The translations under genes and the position numbers were made by a program. The notes beneath the pieces are model-generated. The model made no database searches. It was given only the letters and a program-made list of their open reading frames with translations, and was not told where the DNA came from. Positions 32,439 through 42,080 of a DNA stretch of 64,000 nucleotides are shown one piece after another. Numbering within the stretch: the stretch's first letter is position 1; the number at the start of each line of letters is the position of its first letter. The stretch comes from Actinomyces minihominis (GTDB taxonomy: Bacteria > Actinomycetota > Actinomycetes > Actinomycetales > Actinomycetaceae). Location: contig NZ_FYEG01000002.1 of the NCBI RefSeq assembly GCF_900187855.1, positions 360,608 through 424,607 on the forward strand, read 5' to 3'.

Positions 32439-35333
32439 CTACTCCCCGTGAACCGTTGGAGCAACCTTCATTAGGCTCTGCAGTTTGTCAAGAATTTCCG
32501 CCACATTCGAAACATGTCCAGCGCCCCACCTAACTCGATCAACTTCGAGTATATCAACCCCATCTTTGCGTAGCTCATTCTCAAGGGGCTCAACATGTGC
32601 AGTACGGTGGTGGACATCTTCCTCATTTAAGAGAATTGTCAGCTCAGCCAATGAATGTCCGGAACGAAGCCTTTCCAGCACTGAGGTCCGATGCCTCTCT
32701 GACGGGGGCACCTTTCCCCCGAACACATGCTGAATCGCTTTCGTCGAAAATCTCTTGACGTACTCCGATACATCAGTCTGCGGGTTGACGGCAAACACGT
32801 GTGCATGAGGAATTATGGCACCCACTTGCATCGCTGCGAACCCACCTCCTGAGGTCCCCATGGTCCAGATCTCTTCCACTCCTAACTGCTGTGCATATCG
32901 AGATACGAGTCTCGCAATGCTGGTATGAGCATCCGTTCTTGCACTGCCCAGATACCAGCCAAGCCTCAAGTCCGCAGCTAAATCCAAGGTCGGATCAGAG
33001 ACGAACAACTTAGGAATGTCGAAAATTTCTAGCTGCCGCTCCCATTCAAATCGCGGCAGACCAATTTTTCCACGGTCTTGCGCCCCACCAAAACAGACAA
33101 GTAGTTTTTTCCCTGCTCCAGGTTGAAACTGCATAGGCAAACTCAATGAGCCTAAGTTAAAGACATGGATAGCTCTACTTCTCAAAGAGCCCAATGATGG
33201 TGCCGATAGATCGTCTTGCCCAAATGTCCTAAGAACAACTTCCTTGCCCCGATACATTAGTGAAGACTGCTTGGAGTCAAAGTTAAATCCAGCACGGTAT
33301 GCCTTTCCCACCGGGCCTTCAAACATTTCTGATTGTGTTGGGCTGGTCGTGATTAAATCACGAATACCAGCAATCGCCCCTTGGTCAAATCCCTGCGAAA
33401 GCACATCACGCAAAGACCTAATGTTAGCCACGACCTCACCATCATCTCCGAGTTCACCAAGTGAGCGTCGAGCGAATGCAACCTTGTCATCAATTTCCTT
33501 GGCATAATTTCCCGTAGACGGTGGCCGCCAAGTGTTGCTCACCGTGTACTCGGGAGCGACATGACCTAGGCTCTGAATCACCTTCGAAAGTCCCTTTTCA
33601 TCGGTTGCGACTGTCCGCACCGAATCTCTACCAACAATTACGACTTCAACGACTCCGTTCCCCCGAACAACGTATGCGACACCTTCAGTTATGGCGAATG
33701 ACTGAAGGTTTCGCCTATCTGAAGGTGTTGTCTCGACGGCGACCGCAGTTCTAGATTTGTGTCCTTTTCGTGTCGCCACCACGACATCCGATGGGACTAG
33801 TTTTCCCCAGGATGGCGAGAACCACCCCTCCATCGGACGCCTCTCTCCTCGAGCCACCTCTAGAGTGGGCCTCGAACCTGCCCAAAGCAACGAGAATCCG
33901 CCTTCACTGGTCGTACCGTGGACGCTCGCGCCATCAACTTCGGTACTTGCCTCCGGTGCGAGATGCCAGCGCCAACGCGCAACGATATCTTTCGACGAGT
34001 GGACATTGTCTATTACTAGCAGCGCTTCTGTAACACGAGAGAAGATTATGAGACGTCGAATCACGACACCTTTATACCCTCGGTCCTCCAGCCGGAAGTA
34101 GTCAAGTTCGTCGCTGAGCGAACTATGTACAAGTTCCACTGGTCTCGACGGATCATACTCAGCACCATCGACCGTAATCACATTGTGTCCGGTTCGATCA
34201 AAACAGTATGACTGCTCAGAAGACGTTACATACGCGTACTTACCTGCATCCACAAGCACGCGTTGCTTCTTGGCAAAGAACGTAACACTTCCAGCATCAT
34301 TATGCCCATGTACCTTATCCCCCGGGCCGAAGATAACAGAGTAAAAGCTCTCCTGTGCAAAGTCTCTTCCTATCTCCCCCCAGCCGCTATGACCGAAAAT
34401 AAACCCACGCGAGTACACTCGAGCTAGCTCAGTAGGGGCCTGACCCCGAGCACCATTACTCGTCACATACTCCAAATATGGATGCTCGTAAACCTGTGGC
34501 GACGAAGGATCTGAGTCTCCAAGTGGCTCATACTTGCCATCTGGACGGGTGGCAAAGGCTAGAGCCTCGGCTGCAAGGGAGAGCCTTTCACGCATGAAAC
34601 CGGCATCAACGCCTTCGGCCTCGAGCCTCGCTGCTGCATAACTTATCCAGCGCCAGTTCATCTCCCAGTAACGAACCGCACCTTCATCATTCAAGCCCTC
34701 ATCATCTATTGCTGACGCAACATGATTTTTAAGCCGTTCAACTGCTAGTTCCATCCACTGCGTGTTTCCTACAACAGCACCAACTTGAAACAACGCAGAA
34801 TGTTGCCTAAGTGCATGATTTGAATGCCCGACATGCCGTTCATCCGCAATCCAGCTCCCATGGATGTTTAGCAGATCTAGAACTTCCTCCGGCGCTTCTG
34901 TAAGAGGTAGTCCGTTTATCAATGTTTCAGTACGTACTGCCTCGATCATTGAGAGCCACGCAGATCGTGCAGCAGACTTTCCTGGCAAGTTCGAACGCGC
35001 CCATTCTTGCACTATGCCGTCCCACGTTGCCATGAGCTCGGGACGCCTCTCAGGACTCCGAAGAGACTCCCTCCGTAGAGGGTCCAACCATCGAAGCATA
35101 TGAAGCTGTGCCCGCCAGTTCCGTTGCTCAAGAGGATCCGCATTCCAGTCAATCGGTCGAGGAACTTGAGCGACCGGATGAGGGGGTAGACGCACCTCAC
35201 CGTTTAAGATGAGTGCTACCAACTTTGCGTCGCTCCCTGTTGCCTCAAACCCAACACCATTCGAGTGTCTGAGCGCTGCAATGCGCGCACGAGCAACGTG
35301 CGCGGGTGACCACTTTGAACCTTCGCTTTTCAT
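32439..35333 (-). CDS. Heparinase II/III-like lyase fused to a GxSxGG alpha/beta-hydrolase-like domain
   Basis: The large protein (about 964 aa) has an alpha-helical toroid region (about residues 30-330) followed by the heparinase II/III core with VHGHNDAGSVTFFAKK and RVLVDAGKYAY, and beta-sandwich segments to about 600. After a linker, a second domain (about 700-960) shows LLVCFGGAQDRG, the nucleophile-elbow-like WTMGTSGGGFAAMQ and a late WGAGHVSN histidine, as in serine hydrolases. No signal peptide is seen. I start at the ATG at 35333, with AGGGGG 9 bases upstream; a GTG at 35354 is possible. The stop directly abuts the IS3 right end, so the original C-terminus may have been longer. The gene follows the Asn-synthetase-like gene by 3 to 25 bases. 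Confidence 0.8.
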   Translation of the reverse strand: MKSEGSKWSPAHVARARIAALRHSNGVGFEATGSDAKLVALILNGEVRLPPHPVAQVPRPIDWNADPLEQRNWRAQLHMLRWLDPLRRESLRSPERRPELMATWDGIVQEWARSNLPGKSAARSAWLSMIEAVRTETLINGLPLTEAPEEVLDLLNIHGSWIADERHVGHSNHALRQHSALFQVGAVVGNTQWMELAVERLKNHVASAIDDEGLNDEGAVRYWEMNWRWISYAAARLEAEGVDAGFMRERLSLAAEALAFATRPDGKYEPLGDSDPSSPQVYEHPYLEYVTSNGARGQAPTELARVYSRGFIFGHSGWGEIGRDFAQESFYSVIFGPGDKVHGHNDAGSVTFFAKKQRVLVDAGKYAYVTSSEQSYCFDRTGHNVITVDGAEYDPSRPVELVHSSLSDELDYFRLEDRGYKGVVIRRLIIFSRVTEALLVIDNVHSSKDIVARWRWHLAPEASTEVDGASVHGTTSEGGFSLLWAGSRPTLEVARGERRPMEGWFSPSWGKLVPSDVVVATRKGHKSRTAVAVETTPSDRRNLQSFAITEGVAYVVRGNGVVEVVIVGRDSVRTVATDEKGLSKVIQSLGHVAPEYTVSNTWRPPSTGNYAKEIDDKVAFARRSLGELGDDGEVVANIRSLRDVLSQGFDQGAIAGIRDLITTSPTQSEMFEGPVGKAYRAGFNFDSKQSSLMYRGKEVVLRTFGQDDLSAPSLGSLRSRAIHVFNLGSLSLPMQFQPGAGKKLLVCFGGAQDRGKIGLPRFEWERQLEIFDIPKLFVSDPTLDLAADLRLGWYLGSARTDAHTSIARLVSRYAQQLGVEEIWTMGTSGGGFAAMQVGAIIPHAHVFAVNPQTDVSEYVKRFSTKAIQHVFGGKVPPSERHRTSVLERLRSGHSLAELTILLNEEDVHHRTAHVEPLENELRKDGVDILEVDRVRWGAGHVSNVAEILDKLQSLMKVAPTVHGE

Positions 35334-35357
35334 ACGGGACATCCCCCTGTTCACCGG

Positions 35358-36785
35358 TTAACTAGCCCCTCGGGATGCCGCGTACATCGTGTACGGAACA
35401 CCATTTACAGGGATTTCAGTGAGTTCCACATCACCTTGTTCCAGGAGTATTTTCGAGACAGCATCTTCTACGCGGTCTGCGTAAGGAACACTTAGCAGCG
35501 TATCTAATATCTCGCGCGAGTTAATAAGGATTACAGTCTCATGCGCTATATCGCTTTCGTGCAAAGCGGTCGCAAGCCAAGACCCCATACGTATCTCCCA
35601 ATAAAAGAAGTCGTACGGGTCGTAACCTAGCTCCTCTACCCGCGTGAACGCACTCGCATTGATGTACTCCGAAAAACTGTCTAAAGAGGCGTGTGATTTC
35701 CCCCGTTTTGAGCTGGCAATACGCCGCATCTCTCGGGCGTTGAGCTCATTATCTCCAAACCCGTGCCTCCTCCAGTAAGAGGAACCTACCTCAAATCCAT
35801 TAGAGCGAATGTGCACCCCAGGGGGTAGTTCGCTCCGATATGCCTGCGCCAGAGCCCGAGAATGCTGCAGCGGCCAGTTTCCCACCATATCTCGCTCCAA
35901 TGAAGGATCGACTTCTCTACTCTCCAGCTTAATGACCCTGTAATCTAGTCCCAGCCTTTGAGCAATTTCAGTGGCCGTCCCGACATCATGTTTGTCAGCG
36001 CGGTTTTTGGGTCGGAATAACACTTCATACGTAAAGTATGTTGCCGACGCTCGCTCCTCAATCAGAGACGTAGTAACTCGAGAGTCAAGACCGCCTGTAA
36101 CTGATACCAAGAGCCTTACGCGGCGAGCTTGCAATGCCTTTAGCAATTGAGAGACTCGATTCTTCGTGAAGGCTGCGGCTTCGACAGCTGAAATCTCTAC
36201 TCGTTGAGTGCGTGGAAAAACTCGCTTGATCTTCTGGGACTCCCCAAGTAGCTCACAGTTCGGCGTTAGACGCAGTACACCCAAACGTCCCGTACTACGC
36301 CCCGGATACGTAGTCTCATTCGCCTCGGCAAGATATCCGGGCGCCCCAAACTGATTGACCGGAGCATGTACCTGCCCGGCAACAAGCACCATATGCGATC
36401 CAACAACAGGGTTGTACTGCTGATCGCTGTAGTACACAGCCCGCAGACCCAATGCGTCTTGCTGGACTCGAACTCCCTCCTCCTGAGACTCGAACACGAC
36501 CGCATATCTGCCGATCAAACGGTCAAGAATGGCTTGCGCCTCATCAGTCGAACTCGATGAGAGACTTTCGACGATTAGTTCCTCTCCATGCTCCGGAAAC
36601 CTCGGGTCCACTGCTGTCCCGATAATTGCACATGTTGATCTGTGACTAACAGCCACCGGGGTATGTGTGTTCCAAGCCATGTGCCACTTACCTAAACGCC
36701 CACTCTGCCATCCTTGGGGAAAACGCAGTTTATCCTTGGCAAGTAACCAACCGAATGGCCAGAGAGTGGTGGTTTTAGACCCCAT
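35358..36785 (-). CDS. Asparagine-synthetase-like protein lacking the glutaminase cysteine
   Basis: The C-terminal half has the ATP pyrophosphatase loop SVTGGLDSR (SGGLDS-type) and downstream ATEIAQRLGLDYR and KHDVGTA blocks, as in AsnB and beta-lactam synthetase. The N-terminal half keeps a degenerate glutamine-amidotransferase fold (RYAVVFESQEEGVRVQQD, then GLRAVYYSD). It has no Cys at position 2, so glutamine hydrolysis is not expected. Similar enzymes in glycan clusters amidate sugar uronic acids; here UDP-ManNAcA is made by WecC/WecB nearby, but the substrate is inference. AAAGGGG lies before the ATG. The gene is AT-richer than the core genes. Confidence 0.78.
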   Translation of the reverse strand: MGSKTTTLWPFGWLLAKDKLRFPQGWQSGRLGKWHMAWNTHTPVAVSHRSTCAIIGTAVDPRFPEHGEELIVESLSSSSTDEAQAILDRLIGRYAVVFESQEEGVRVQQDALGLRAVYYSDQQYNPVVGSHMVLVAGQVHAPVNQFGAPGYLAEANETTYPGRSTGRLGVLRLTPNCELLGESQKIKRVFPRTQRVEISAVEAAAFTKNRVSQLLKALQARRVRLLVSVTGGLDSRVTTSLIEERASATYFTYEVLFRPKNRADKHDVGTATEIAQRLGLDYRVIKLESREVDPSLERDMVGNWPLQHSRALAQAYRSELPPGVHIRSNGFEVGSSYWRRHGFGDNELNAREMRRIASSKRGKSHASLDSFSEYINASAFTRVEELGYDPYDFFYWEIRMGSWLATALHESDIAHETVILINSREILDTLLSVPYADRVEDAVSKILLEQGDVELTEIPVNGVPYTMYAASRGAS

Positions 36786-37096
36786 GGAAGTGGGCCCCTT
36801 TCTACATAGGAAGCAAGCAGCAGTAGACCTTATGCCTCACGATATAGAGATTCTATGTAACCATGATGCTGCACGCATGAGAACCATCTGGTGGTTGACG
36901 CTCCCTAAGCAACAGCCAACCCAACTTAGGGTCTTTTACCTAGAGCGCAGAAAATCTACAGGTCGTCGTTTCAAAAGATCTCATTCATCTAGTTTCTTGG
37001 CTTCATCATCAACGTAGCTTTGCGCCAAGTCTGCGAATCAGGTGCCCTAGCGGATCCGTGGGCTCAAGTTTCAGTTCGAATGGACATCCTGGGCAT
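36786..37096. other. Intergenic region with a hairpin, no gene seen
   Basis: These 311 bases between two minus-strand genes hold no convincing gene; an overlapping plus-strand frame lacks coding character. CCCTAAG and CTTAGGG form a 7-bp stem around 15 bases at about 36902-36930. The region should contain the promoter of the Asn-synthetase-like/heparinase-like pair. Confidence 0.5.
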
Positions 37097-39253
37097 TTAG
37101 TAGAAAGACCTCAAGAGTTCGGCTGAACCCGGAGTACCGCCGAGCTCACGATATATTTGATCAACCGCATCAGTCAGATCCGGCCAAGTACGTTCGGAGA
37201 TAACCCACTTGCGAGCGTTTTTGGCCAGCTGGTCACGCAAATCGTCATCGTCTAGGAGAATTTCCAGCTGTTCAACCAACGACTGAAGATTGTCCTTCTC
37301 GTGAAGTAACCCAGTTTCACCAGGTGTAATCATCTCCGCTATTGCACGAACATCTGACCCGAGAACTGCCTTGCCCATCGACATTGCTTCCAGTGGTTTC
37401 AGTGGCGAAACCATTTCACATACAGGTAAAGCATGACGCGGGAACGGTGCAATATCCACCAATGAGTAGTACGACTCGACTTCTTCGTGAGGCACTCGAC
37501 CGGTAAATCGAACTACGTCTTCTAGGCCGCGTCGCGTTGCTGTTTCCTCGAGTTCCTCACGTTCAGCACCATCTCCCACGATAAGTACTGCAAAGTCGTC
37601 GCGTTTCTGCTTCAGCATTTCTGCAGCATCTAGTAATAGGTCGATCCCTTCATAATCGAGGATGGAACCAACGTATCCAATAACACGCTTGCCTTGGAGC
37701 CCGAGGTCAGCTGCCAGTTGCTCATTTCGCACGGCCGGCACGAACCTTTCCACGTTTACTCCATTAGGTACTATCGTAATTCGTTCGGGTTTTACTCCGC
37801 GTTCAATCAACTCGTCAGCGAGCGCTTGGGTAATAGTGATAACTCGGTCGGCATTTTTCGCCGCGTCACGCTCCATTGCGGCAATGAACTTATACATGCC
37901 TCCAGCCGCCCACTCAGGGTTACGAGATCCGCGAGTGACTTCCCAAAGACCTCTCACTTCATAAATGGATGGAATTCCGAGCTCTCGAGCTGCAATAACG
38001 GCCGCGAGTCCATTCCAATGGTTTGAAGCCCCATGAATAACAAAAGGACGCTCGGTCTCTGCAAGCTGCTTAACAGCAGCGACGTACTTCTTTATGTATA
38101 CCTGTAAAGGCCTCTTCAAAGGAACTTCCGGAGAAGTTGACAAGTGATGGTATGGGACACCGTCTACCATTTCAGTCTCAGGTAGGCTCTCGTACTTATC
38201 CCCGCCCGGCATATCAAACGGGTAACCGAGGCGAGTCACGCCTTGAACATCCCATCCTTTTTCTCTCAGACTGCTTAGGATCCCGTGAGTACGCGTCGCA
38301 TACCCCGCGGAGTTGTGGGGCAATGCATTATGTAGCAGATAAAAAACACGGCTCTCTAATGGATCGTACTTTGCGACTGGCCTCAATCTAGGAACTGGGA
38401 AACCACGGCGTCTGAGTTGGTAAGGTGAGCGAATCCCTGAGTCTTGGAGAAGCTCACGACGTGACTCAGCAAGCTTTCCTGCGGCCCAGGCATCTCCCGG
38501 TCTCAATGCAATGTAAAGCTCAAGAAGTGTTGTTGCCTGCTTCACCTTCCCCCTGCGAAGAGCCTTGCGGGCAGCTCTCCGCAGGCTATCTTCGGGTATA
38601 AGTGCGACTCCATAGCTGTCAATGAGCTTCAACATTGGAGTAATAGCGGAATGCGCAAGATGGCGCTGAAAAGCGGCTGTCACCAGTTCGTCTGAAGGAC
38701 GTTCACATGTTTCCAGATAGTTTTCGACCTCAGACCCAGACATGTCCTCGAGCAACATAAGAAACCGTACTCTTGGGTTCGTTGAGCTTCCGAGTGCAGC
38801 GAGGCCTGGTTCGAACCCGCGCGATGCGAAGAAATCATAGAGTTCCGCTTCATTGGCACTGCGTTCCGAAACGTTGTCCGCAGCCTTTTGGAGAAGTTTC
38901 AAAAAGGACAAATGCTTCAGCTCAAGGTGGAAGATACTCTCCTCCACCATTTCGAGCGCCATAACATTGGTTGGGTCAATGTCTAGGCAAACTTGCAAAG
39001 CGAGAACTGCTTCTCGGCTTCGTCCCTCTTGAATGAGCTTCTGCGCAAGGTTTAGCCATAAGCGGGCATTCGGTCGCCCTGTACCGGCAAGTCTCCGATA
39101 GATGTCAAGCGCTTCACCTCGGTTACCAGCCTTCCACAATCTGCTGGCTTCAAGTTCAGCAGTCCGGACTTCTTGGCCACCAAGCGTCCCCATCCTTAAC
39201 TTGAGGGACCGAGCCGATGCACGCAAGCTTGCCGACCTAAGATAATTTCGCAT
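37097..39253 (-). CDS. GT4 glycosyltransferase with N-terminal TPR-like region
   Basis: The 718-residue protein begins with helical repeats resembling TPRs (LWKAGNRGEALDIYRRLAG, then LWLNLAQKLIQEGRSREAV; about residues 30-280). A GT-B/GT4 transferase follows (about 300-718), with YLLHNALPHNSAGYATRTHG, GVTRLGYP, ITIVPNGVNVERF, GYVGSILDYEGID and the ECtype block KPLEAMSMGKAVLGSD. It is a paralogue of the GT4 gene at 29292. The TPR part may bind partner proteins. Confidence 0.87.
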   Translation of the reverse strand: MRNYLRSASLRASARSLKLRMGTLGGQEVRTAELEASRLWKAGNRGEALDIYRRLAGTGRPNARLWLNLAQKLIQEGRSREAVLALQVCLDIDPTNVMALEMVEESIFHLELKHLSFLKLLQKAADNVSERSANEAELYDFFASRGFEPGLAALGSSTNPRVRFLMLLEDMSGSEVENYLETCERPSDELVTAAFQRHLAHSAITPMLKLIDSYGVALIPEDSLRRAARKALRRGKVKQATTLLELYIALRPGDAWAAGKLAESRRELLQDSGIRSPYQLRRRGFPVPRLRPVAKYDPLESRVFYLLHNALPHNSAGYATRTHGILSSLREKGWDVQGVTRLGYPFDMPGGDKYESLPETEMVDGVPYHHLSTSPEVPLKRPLQVYIKKYVAAVKQLAETERPFVIHGASNHWNGLAAVIAARELGIPSIYEVRGLWEVTRGSRNPEWAAGGMYKFIAAMERDAAKNADRVITITQALADELIERGVKPERITIVPNGVNVERFVPAVRNEQLAADLGLQGKRVIGYVGSILDYEGIDLLLDAAEMLKQKRDDFAVLIVGDGAEREELEETATRRGLEDVVRFTGRVPHEEVESYYSLVDIAPFPRHALPVCEMVSPLKPLEAMSMGKAVLGSDVRAIAEMITPGETGLLHEKDNLQSLVEQLEILLDDDDLRDQLAKNARKWVISERTWPDLTDAVDQIYRELGGTPGSAELLRSFY

Positions 39254-39415
39254 TCAGATTAACTCTTCTACTTGGCACACACTAGCGAGCTACATTGCGG
39301 TGTCTCACCAGTGCGTCTTTTTCTGGATTGATCGTGATATGCCACTCAAGGTGCTCCCACCACGAGATTCTCTCTGAAAGAGCCCACTCCCGAAGGAATC
39401 AGCCGGAACTACTGA

Positions 39416-40678
39416 TTAACGCCACACTCCACGCGTGTCAATTACAAACTTGGAGGAAAAAAGACTCTGATCAAGGTCTATGAACGGATCATGATCAACT
39501 AGTAAGACAACCACTTCAGCTTTAATGGCATCCTCAGGTGAAGCAAACACAACGTTCTTGAAGTTTGCCAGCTTCGCGGGAAGTTCTTCGATGAAGGGTT
39601 CCGAGATGTAGAAGGTGCGGTCGGGATGCGCAGAGACGAGATCGATCGCGATGTTCATTGCTGGTGACTCACGCAAGTCATCAATGTTCGGTTTGAATGC
39701 GAGACCGAGAAGGGCGACGCTTGCTTCTGGGCCCGCTGTCTTCATGGCTTCTTCGACTTTGCTGATGACCCATGCAGGCTTCCCGTCGTTGACCTCTCGG
39801 GCAGTGCGGACAAGGTTAGAGTTCTCGCGGTCCGACGAAACGATGAACCAAGGATCAACGGCAATGCAGTGTCCTCCGACTCCGGGGCCAGGGCTGAGGA
39901 TGTTAACGCGGGGGTGCTTGTTGGCAAGCTCGATTAGCTCCCAAACATCAATGCCCATCTTGTCTGCGATTAGAGACAACTCGTTGGCGAATGCAATGTT
40001 GACATCGCGGAAGGCATTCTCCGTAAGCTTCGCCATCTCAGCTGTCTTGGCGTCCGTGACACTGACTTCGCCATTGCAGAAAGTCTCGTAGACTTCCTTG
40101 GCTTTGATTCCGGCTTCAGGGGTGAGACCACCGATTACACGGTCGTTTGCGGTCATCTCAATCATGATGCGTCCGGGGAGTACCCGCTCGGGAGCATGGG
40201 CGAAGTGGATTACTGGGCGCCCATTGGAGCCGTCTGCGGACAGATCAGGTCTCGCAGCAAGTACTCGATCAGCCATGTGCTCGGTCGCACCGGGAGGAGA
40301 GGTCGACTCAAGGACGATCAGCTCATCCCCGACAAGTTGCGGTGCGATGCCGTCAACTGCAGCGTCGATGTAGGACAGGTCAGCTTCATGGTCACCCTTG
40401 AATGGGGTGGGAACCGAAACGATGAAAATATCTGACTTCGGGGTATCTTTCCGAGCCTTGAGGCGTCCTGACCGCACCGCCTCAGCTAGGGCGACATCCA
40501 TGCCCTCTTCAACGAAAGGAAGCTCTCCTCGGTTAACCATCTCCACCGTGCGGTCTGAGATGTCTACACCGGTAACCTGCCATCCATTGTCGGCTAACAC
40601 AACCGCCGTGGGTAGGCCGATGTAGCCGAGACCAACTACCGTGACGGTTCCATTAGACCCAGATGCCGTTTCAACCAT
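39416..40678 (-). CDS. wecC: UDP-N-acetyl-D-mannosamine dehydrogenase
   Basis: The enzyme oxidises UDP-ManNAc to UDP-ManNAcA with two NAD+. It has the N-terminal Rossmann motif VVGLGYIGLPTAVVLAD, central domain VLESTSPPGATEHMADRV, the catalytic-Cys region GPGVGGHCIAVDPWF (Cys conserved) and C-terminal LLGLAFKPNIDDLRESPA. The length (420 aa) is normal. It follows wecB by 43 bases on the same strand, so the two make an activated uronic acid for the surface polysaccharide. Confidence 0.92.
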   Translation of the reverse strand: MVETASGSNGTVTVVGLGYIGLPTAVVLADNGWQVTGVDISDRTVEMVNRGELPFVEEGMDVALAEAVRSGRLKARKDTPKSDIFIVSVPTPFKGDHEADLSYIDAAVDGIAPQLVGDELIVLESTSPPGATEHMADRVLAARPDLSADGSNGRPVIHFAHAPERVLPGRIMIEMTANDRVIGGLTPEAGIKAKEVYETFCNGEVSVTDAKTAEMAKLTENAFRDVNIAFANELSLIADKMGIDVWELIELANKHPRVNILSPGPGVGGHCIAVDPWFIVSSDRENSNLVRTAREVNDGKPAWVISKVEEAMKTAGPEASVALLGLAFKPNIDDLRESPAMNIAIDLVSAHPDRTFYISEPFIEELPAKLANFKNVVFASPEDAIKAEVVVLLVDHDPFIDLDQSLFSSKFVIDTRGVWR

Positions 40679-40721
40679 GCCGTGTTTCTACCTTCCCTGC
40701 CCTGAGGCGGTGATGTTTAGA

Positions 40722-41843
40722 CTATTTTTTTGCTGTTTTTGCTGAGAGCGCCAGCTGATCAGCGATTCGGCGGCTCGCAAATCCATCGCCATAGGGATTG
40801 GCTGCGTGTGCCATGGCCTCGTACTCGGCAGAATCGCTAAGGAGTGAGGACAGAGCTTCAAACAGTGAATCCTCGTTCGTGCCGACTAGGCGGAGTGTTC
40901 CGGCCTCGATTCCCTCCGGACGCTCAGTTGTGGTTCGAGCCACGAGGACCGGCTTACCGAGTGAGGGGGCTTCCTCTTGGATTCCGCCACTATCAGTGAG
41001 GATGAGGTGGCTAGCATTCATCATGTTGTGGAACTCAAGGACCTCCATGGGTTCAATGATGCGGATTCGGTCTTCACCATCAAGAACCTCACTGGCAATC
41101 TCCCGAACCTTGGGGTTCATGTGTATTGGGTAAAGAGCCTTGACGTCCGGGTTTTCATCCACAACCCTGCGCAGAGCGCGGAAGATGTTCTCCATGGGCT
41201 TGCCAATGTTCTCGCGACGGTGCGCAGTAACAAGAACAAGTCGCGAGCCCTCTGCCCAGTCCGTCCACTCGTTGCTGAAGTCATCGCGGACCGTGGTACG
41301 TAGGGCATCGATGCCTGTGTTACCCGTGACGAAGATGTGGTCAGCAGGCTTGCCTTCCTCAAGAAGGTGCTGGCGCGCTGTTTCTGTTGGCGCAAAGTAG
41401 GTTTCTGCTACCAAATCGATTGTTTGGCGGTTGAACTCTTCAGGGAAGGGCGATGCCATGTCCCAAGTACGCAGTCCGGCTTCTACGTGCGCCACGGGGA
41501 TCTGCATGTAGAACGCAGCCAAACCGGCAGCGAACGCCGTGGTTGTATCACCGTGGACAAGAACATAGTCAGGCTTCTCTGCCTCAAGCACGGGCGAGAA
41601 TTTGGCCAGGACATCCCCAGTTACTCCGGCCAGCGTTTGCCCGGCCTTCATAATATCGAGGTCATAGTCTGGGACTACATCAAATGCCTGCAGAACCTGC
41701 TGAAGCATTTCTCGGTGCTGACCGGTCACACAAACCACTGTCTCGAAATCATCTGGACGGCCCTGCAACTCCTTAACGAGTGGGCACATCTTGATTGCTT
41801 CGGGACGGGTCCCAAACACGAGCAGAACTTTGGCTTTCGCCAT
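40722..41843 (-). CDS. wecB: UDP-N-acetylglucosamine 2-epimerase (non-hydrolysing)
   Basis: WecB interconverts UDP-GlcNAc and UDP-ManNAc. The 373-residue product shows VLLVFGTRPEAIKMCPLV, VCVTGQHREML, VHGDTTTAFA, HVEAGLRTWD and LTDSGGIQEEAPSLGKPVL, all signature blocks of the family. It is the first gene of the wecB-wecC pair. Confidence 0.95.
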   Translation of the reverse strand: MAKAKVLLVFGTRPEAIKMCPLVKELQGRPDDFETVVCVTGQHREMLQQVLQAFDVVPDYDLDIMKAGQTLAGVTGDVLAKFSPVLEAEKPDYVLVHGDTTTAFAAGLAAFYMQIPVAHVEAGLRTWDMASPFPEEFNRQTIDLVAETYFAPTETARQHLLEEGKPADHIFVTGNTGIDALRTTVRDDFSNEWTDWAEGSRLVLVTAHRRENIGKPMENIFRALRRVVDENPDVKALYPIHMNPKVREIASEVLDGEDRIRIIEPMEVLEFHNMMNASHLILTDSGGIQEEAPSLGKPVLVARTTTERPEGIEAGTLRLVGTNEDSLFEALSSLLSDSAEYEAMAHAANPYGDGFASRRIADQLALSAKTAKK

Positions 41844-42080
41844 TCAAATCACCTAAATCTGACGCTATGCGCTTGTCGCACGACCGACCGCTGGGTATTT
41901 TACTCCGAGAACTTTTCAATCATAACGACTTGATTTCGCCTTTCCCTTTGTCTGAGGTGACCACTAGGTCACAGGGATTTCTAGCAACTGAACTGCTATG
42001 GCGACGCGGGAGTTGTCGTTTGGTGAACGTGCGAAAGGTCACGCCCTCGCGAAAAGGGCGCCCGGTGTTTGCCGCTTCAG

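Noticed and set aside
31100..32441. Target-site duplication flanking IS3 copy 1
   Set aside because: The immediate flanks (CTT and CTA) do not match.
36667..37017. Plus-strand frame of 116 codons across the gap before the Asn-synthetase-like gene
   Set aside because: It overlaps the true gene on the other strand, lacks a ribosome site, and has no coding-like codon use or known motif.
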